From positions 3,743,501-3,807,500 of the forward strand of contig NZ_AP024488.1 in the NCBI RefSeq assembly GCF_021654575.1: a stretch of DNA of 64,000 nt, read 5' to 3'. The notes under the pieces are model-generated. The model was given only the letters and a program-made list of their open reading frames with translations. It did no database searches and was not told where the DNA came from. Within the stretch, counting starts at the first letter, position 1. Every line of letters begins with the position of its first letter. Of the stretch, positions 63,143-64,000 are shown in pieces. A program made the translations under genes and the position numbers. Source of the stretch: Desulfoluna limicola. GTDB taxonomy: Bacteria; Desulfobacterota; Desulfobacteria; Desulfobacterales; Desulfolunaceae.

Positions 63143-64000
63143 ATGGCGCCCTTGCCGCTGACGCAAAAAGACCTCGAGCAACTGGCCGACAAAGGCATCT
63201 CCGCAGAGCAGGTCATGGGCCAGATACACCTCCTGCGAAATGGTGCCCCTTATGCGAGGCTGAATCGTCCCTGTACCATAGGAGACGGAATCCTGAACCT
63301 GACGGAACCCGAGCTGAAAAGGCACACCGTCTTCTACGACCAAGAGTCCCCACGCCGGACAATCATCAAGTTTGTCCCCGCATCAGGGGCCGCCACCCGC
63401 ATGTTTGAAGAGCTCATTCAACTAGAGCTGACAGATGCCTTTGTCGAACCCGACTGGATCCGGGCCAAAGCGGCAAAAGGAGACAGGGCCTCCCAAACCC
63501 TTCTTACCGTCATGAGAAACCTGCCCCATTTCGCTTTTTATGACGAACTCAAGAAATGCTCCACCCATGAAGAAATCAACATTGGGCGGCTTCAGAAGCG
63601 GGAACACTACCTTCGGGTCCTCCGCTACCTGCTCCACCCTGTAGGGCTCGATTACGCCCGGCTTCCCAAGGGGCTGCTCTTGTTTCACAGATACCCGGAA
63701 GGTGCACGCACCGCCTTTGAGGAGCACCTGGTGGAGGCCGCCCTGTACGCAAAAGGAAAGGACGACACCTGCCGGCTCCACTTCACCGTCGCCTCGGGGT
63801 ACATGGCACGATTCGAAGCCCTGTTCAACCATGTCCGCAGGCACTACGAGTCCGAATTCGGCATGCACCTCGAGGTGCATTTCTCAACCCAGAAAAGCAG
63901 CTCCGACACCGTGGCCACCGATATGAACAACAAGCCGTTCCGCCTGGAAAATGGTCGGATCCTGTTTCGCCCCGGAGGCCATGGCGCTCTCATTGACAAC
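63143..64000 (+). CDS. DUF4301 protein (truncated by the window end)
   Basis: 286 codons are visible and the frame is open at the end. AAGGAGACG precedes ATG 63143. The motifs FVPASGAATRMFEEL, LPKGLLLFHRYPEG, HFTVASGYMARFEALF and FRPGGHGALIDN match DUF4301. The sequence resembles sugar-nucleotide/nucleotidyl transferases in the Gly-rich start (GAATRMF), but activity is not established. No neighbours downstream can be seen. Confidence 0.88.
   Translation, partial: MAPLPLTQKDLEQLADKGISAEQVMGQIHLLRNGAPYARLNRPCTIGDGILNLTEPELKRHTVFYDQESPRRTIIKFVPASGAATRMFEELIQLELTDAFVEPDWIRAKAAKGDRASQTLLTVMRNLPHFAFYDELKKCSTHEEINIGRLQKREHYLRVLRYLLHPVGLDYARLPKGLLLFHRYPEGARTAFEEHLVEAALYAKGKDDTCRLHFTVASGYMARFEALFNHVRRHYESEFGMHLEVHFSTQKSSSDTVATDMNNKPFRLENGRILFRPGGHGALIDN

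Overview
The window is chromosomal DNA from a GC-rich, Gram-negative bacterium. It carries a complete Tol-Pal system, an outer-membrane-factor/RND efflux operon, several lipoproteins, hybrid sensor kinases, a bactofilin and a carboxyspermidine-type polyamine cluster. This gene mix, with DUF3047 and DUF4301 proteins and an ACR3/thioredoxin-type arsenic operon, fits a Desulfobacterota (sulfate-reducer-like) genome. That placement is my inference from content; there is no rRNA or other direct marker. I saw no tRNA, rRNA, CRISPR array, phage or transposase gene.

Layout. 0-12.3 kb is conserved housekeeping: groL, the tolQRAB-pal-cpoB operon, ruvCAB, a membrane protein plus bactofilin pair, a CYTH protein and rplM-rpsI. 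12.4-22 kb holds a diguanylate cyclase, an LtaS-like membrane sulfatase-fold enzyme, an RlmN-like radical SAM enzyme, a receiver-kinase followed by a Cache-type hybrid kinase, and an acyl-ACP thioesterase. 22-32.8 kb holds small unknown proteins, an MFS carrier, an MshEN-PilT ATPase, an NhaC antiporter and the first two genes of an efflux operon. 33-40 kb holds the RND pump, a DUF3047 protein, a histidine phosphatase and an M23 lipoprotein. 40-46 kb is a minus-strand polyamine operon (speA, carboxy(nor)spermidine dehydrogenase, carboxy(nor)spermidine decarboxylase, speB). 46-53 kb holds a chemoreceptor, a lipoprotein, a DMT transporter and an MpsC/DUF2294 protein. 53.7-58.4 kb is a biotin protein ligase followed by a large, divergent pyruvate-carboxylase-like enzyme with a C-terminal zinc ribbon. 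58.5-62 kb holds purE and an arsR-arsC-acr3 operon. The window ends with a glycine-rich RRM protein and a truncated DUF4301 gene.

The least ordinary content lies between genes. From 22.0 to 60.7 kb nearly every larger gap holds a copy, whole or broken, of a GC-rich dispersed repeat. Type A is about 200 bp; one copy ends in perfect 10-bp inverted repeats. Type B ends in a strong CCAGGGG/CCCCTGG hairpin. None is seen in the first 22 kb. A second, unrelated AT-rich element of about 110 bp with 12-bp terminal inverted repeats occurs twice, in opposite orientation (49.74 and 52.39 kb). The 52.4-53.8 kb stretch also has a 23-bp perfect hairpin, a promoter-terminator unit that looks like a small RNA or attenuator, and two leaders with mutually exclusive stems, one of them just before the ligase-carboxylase operon. 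These are the best candidates for undescribed features.
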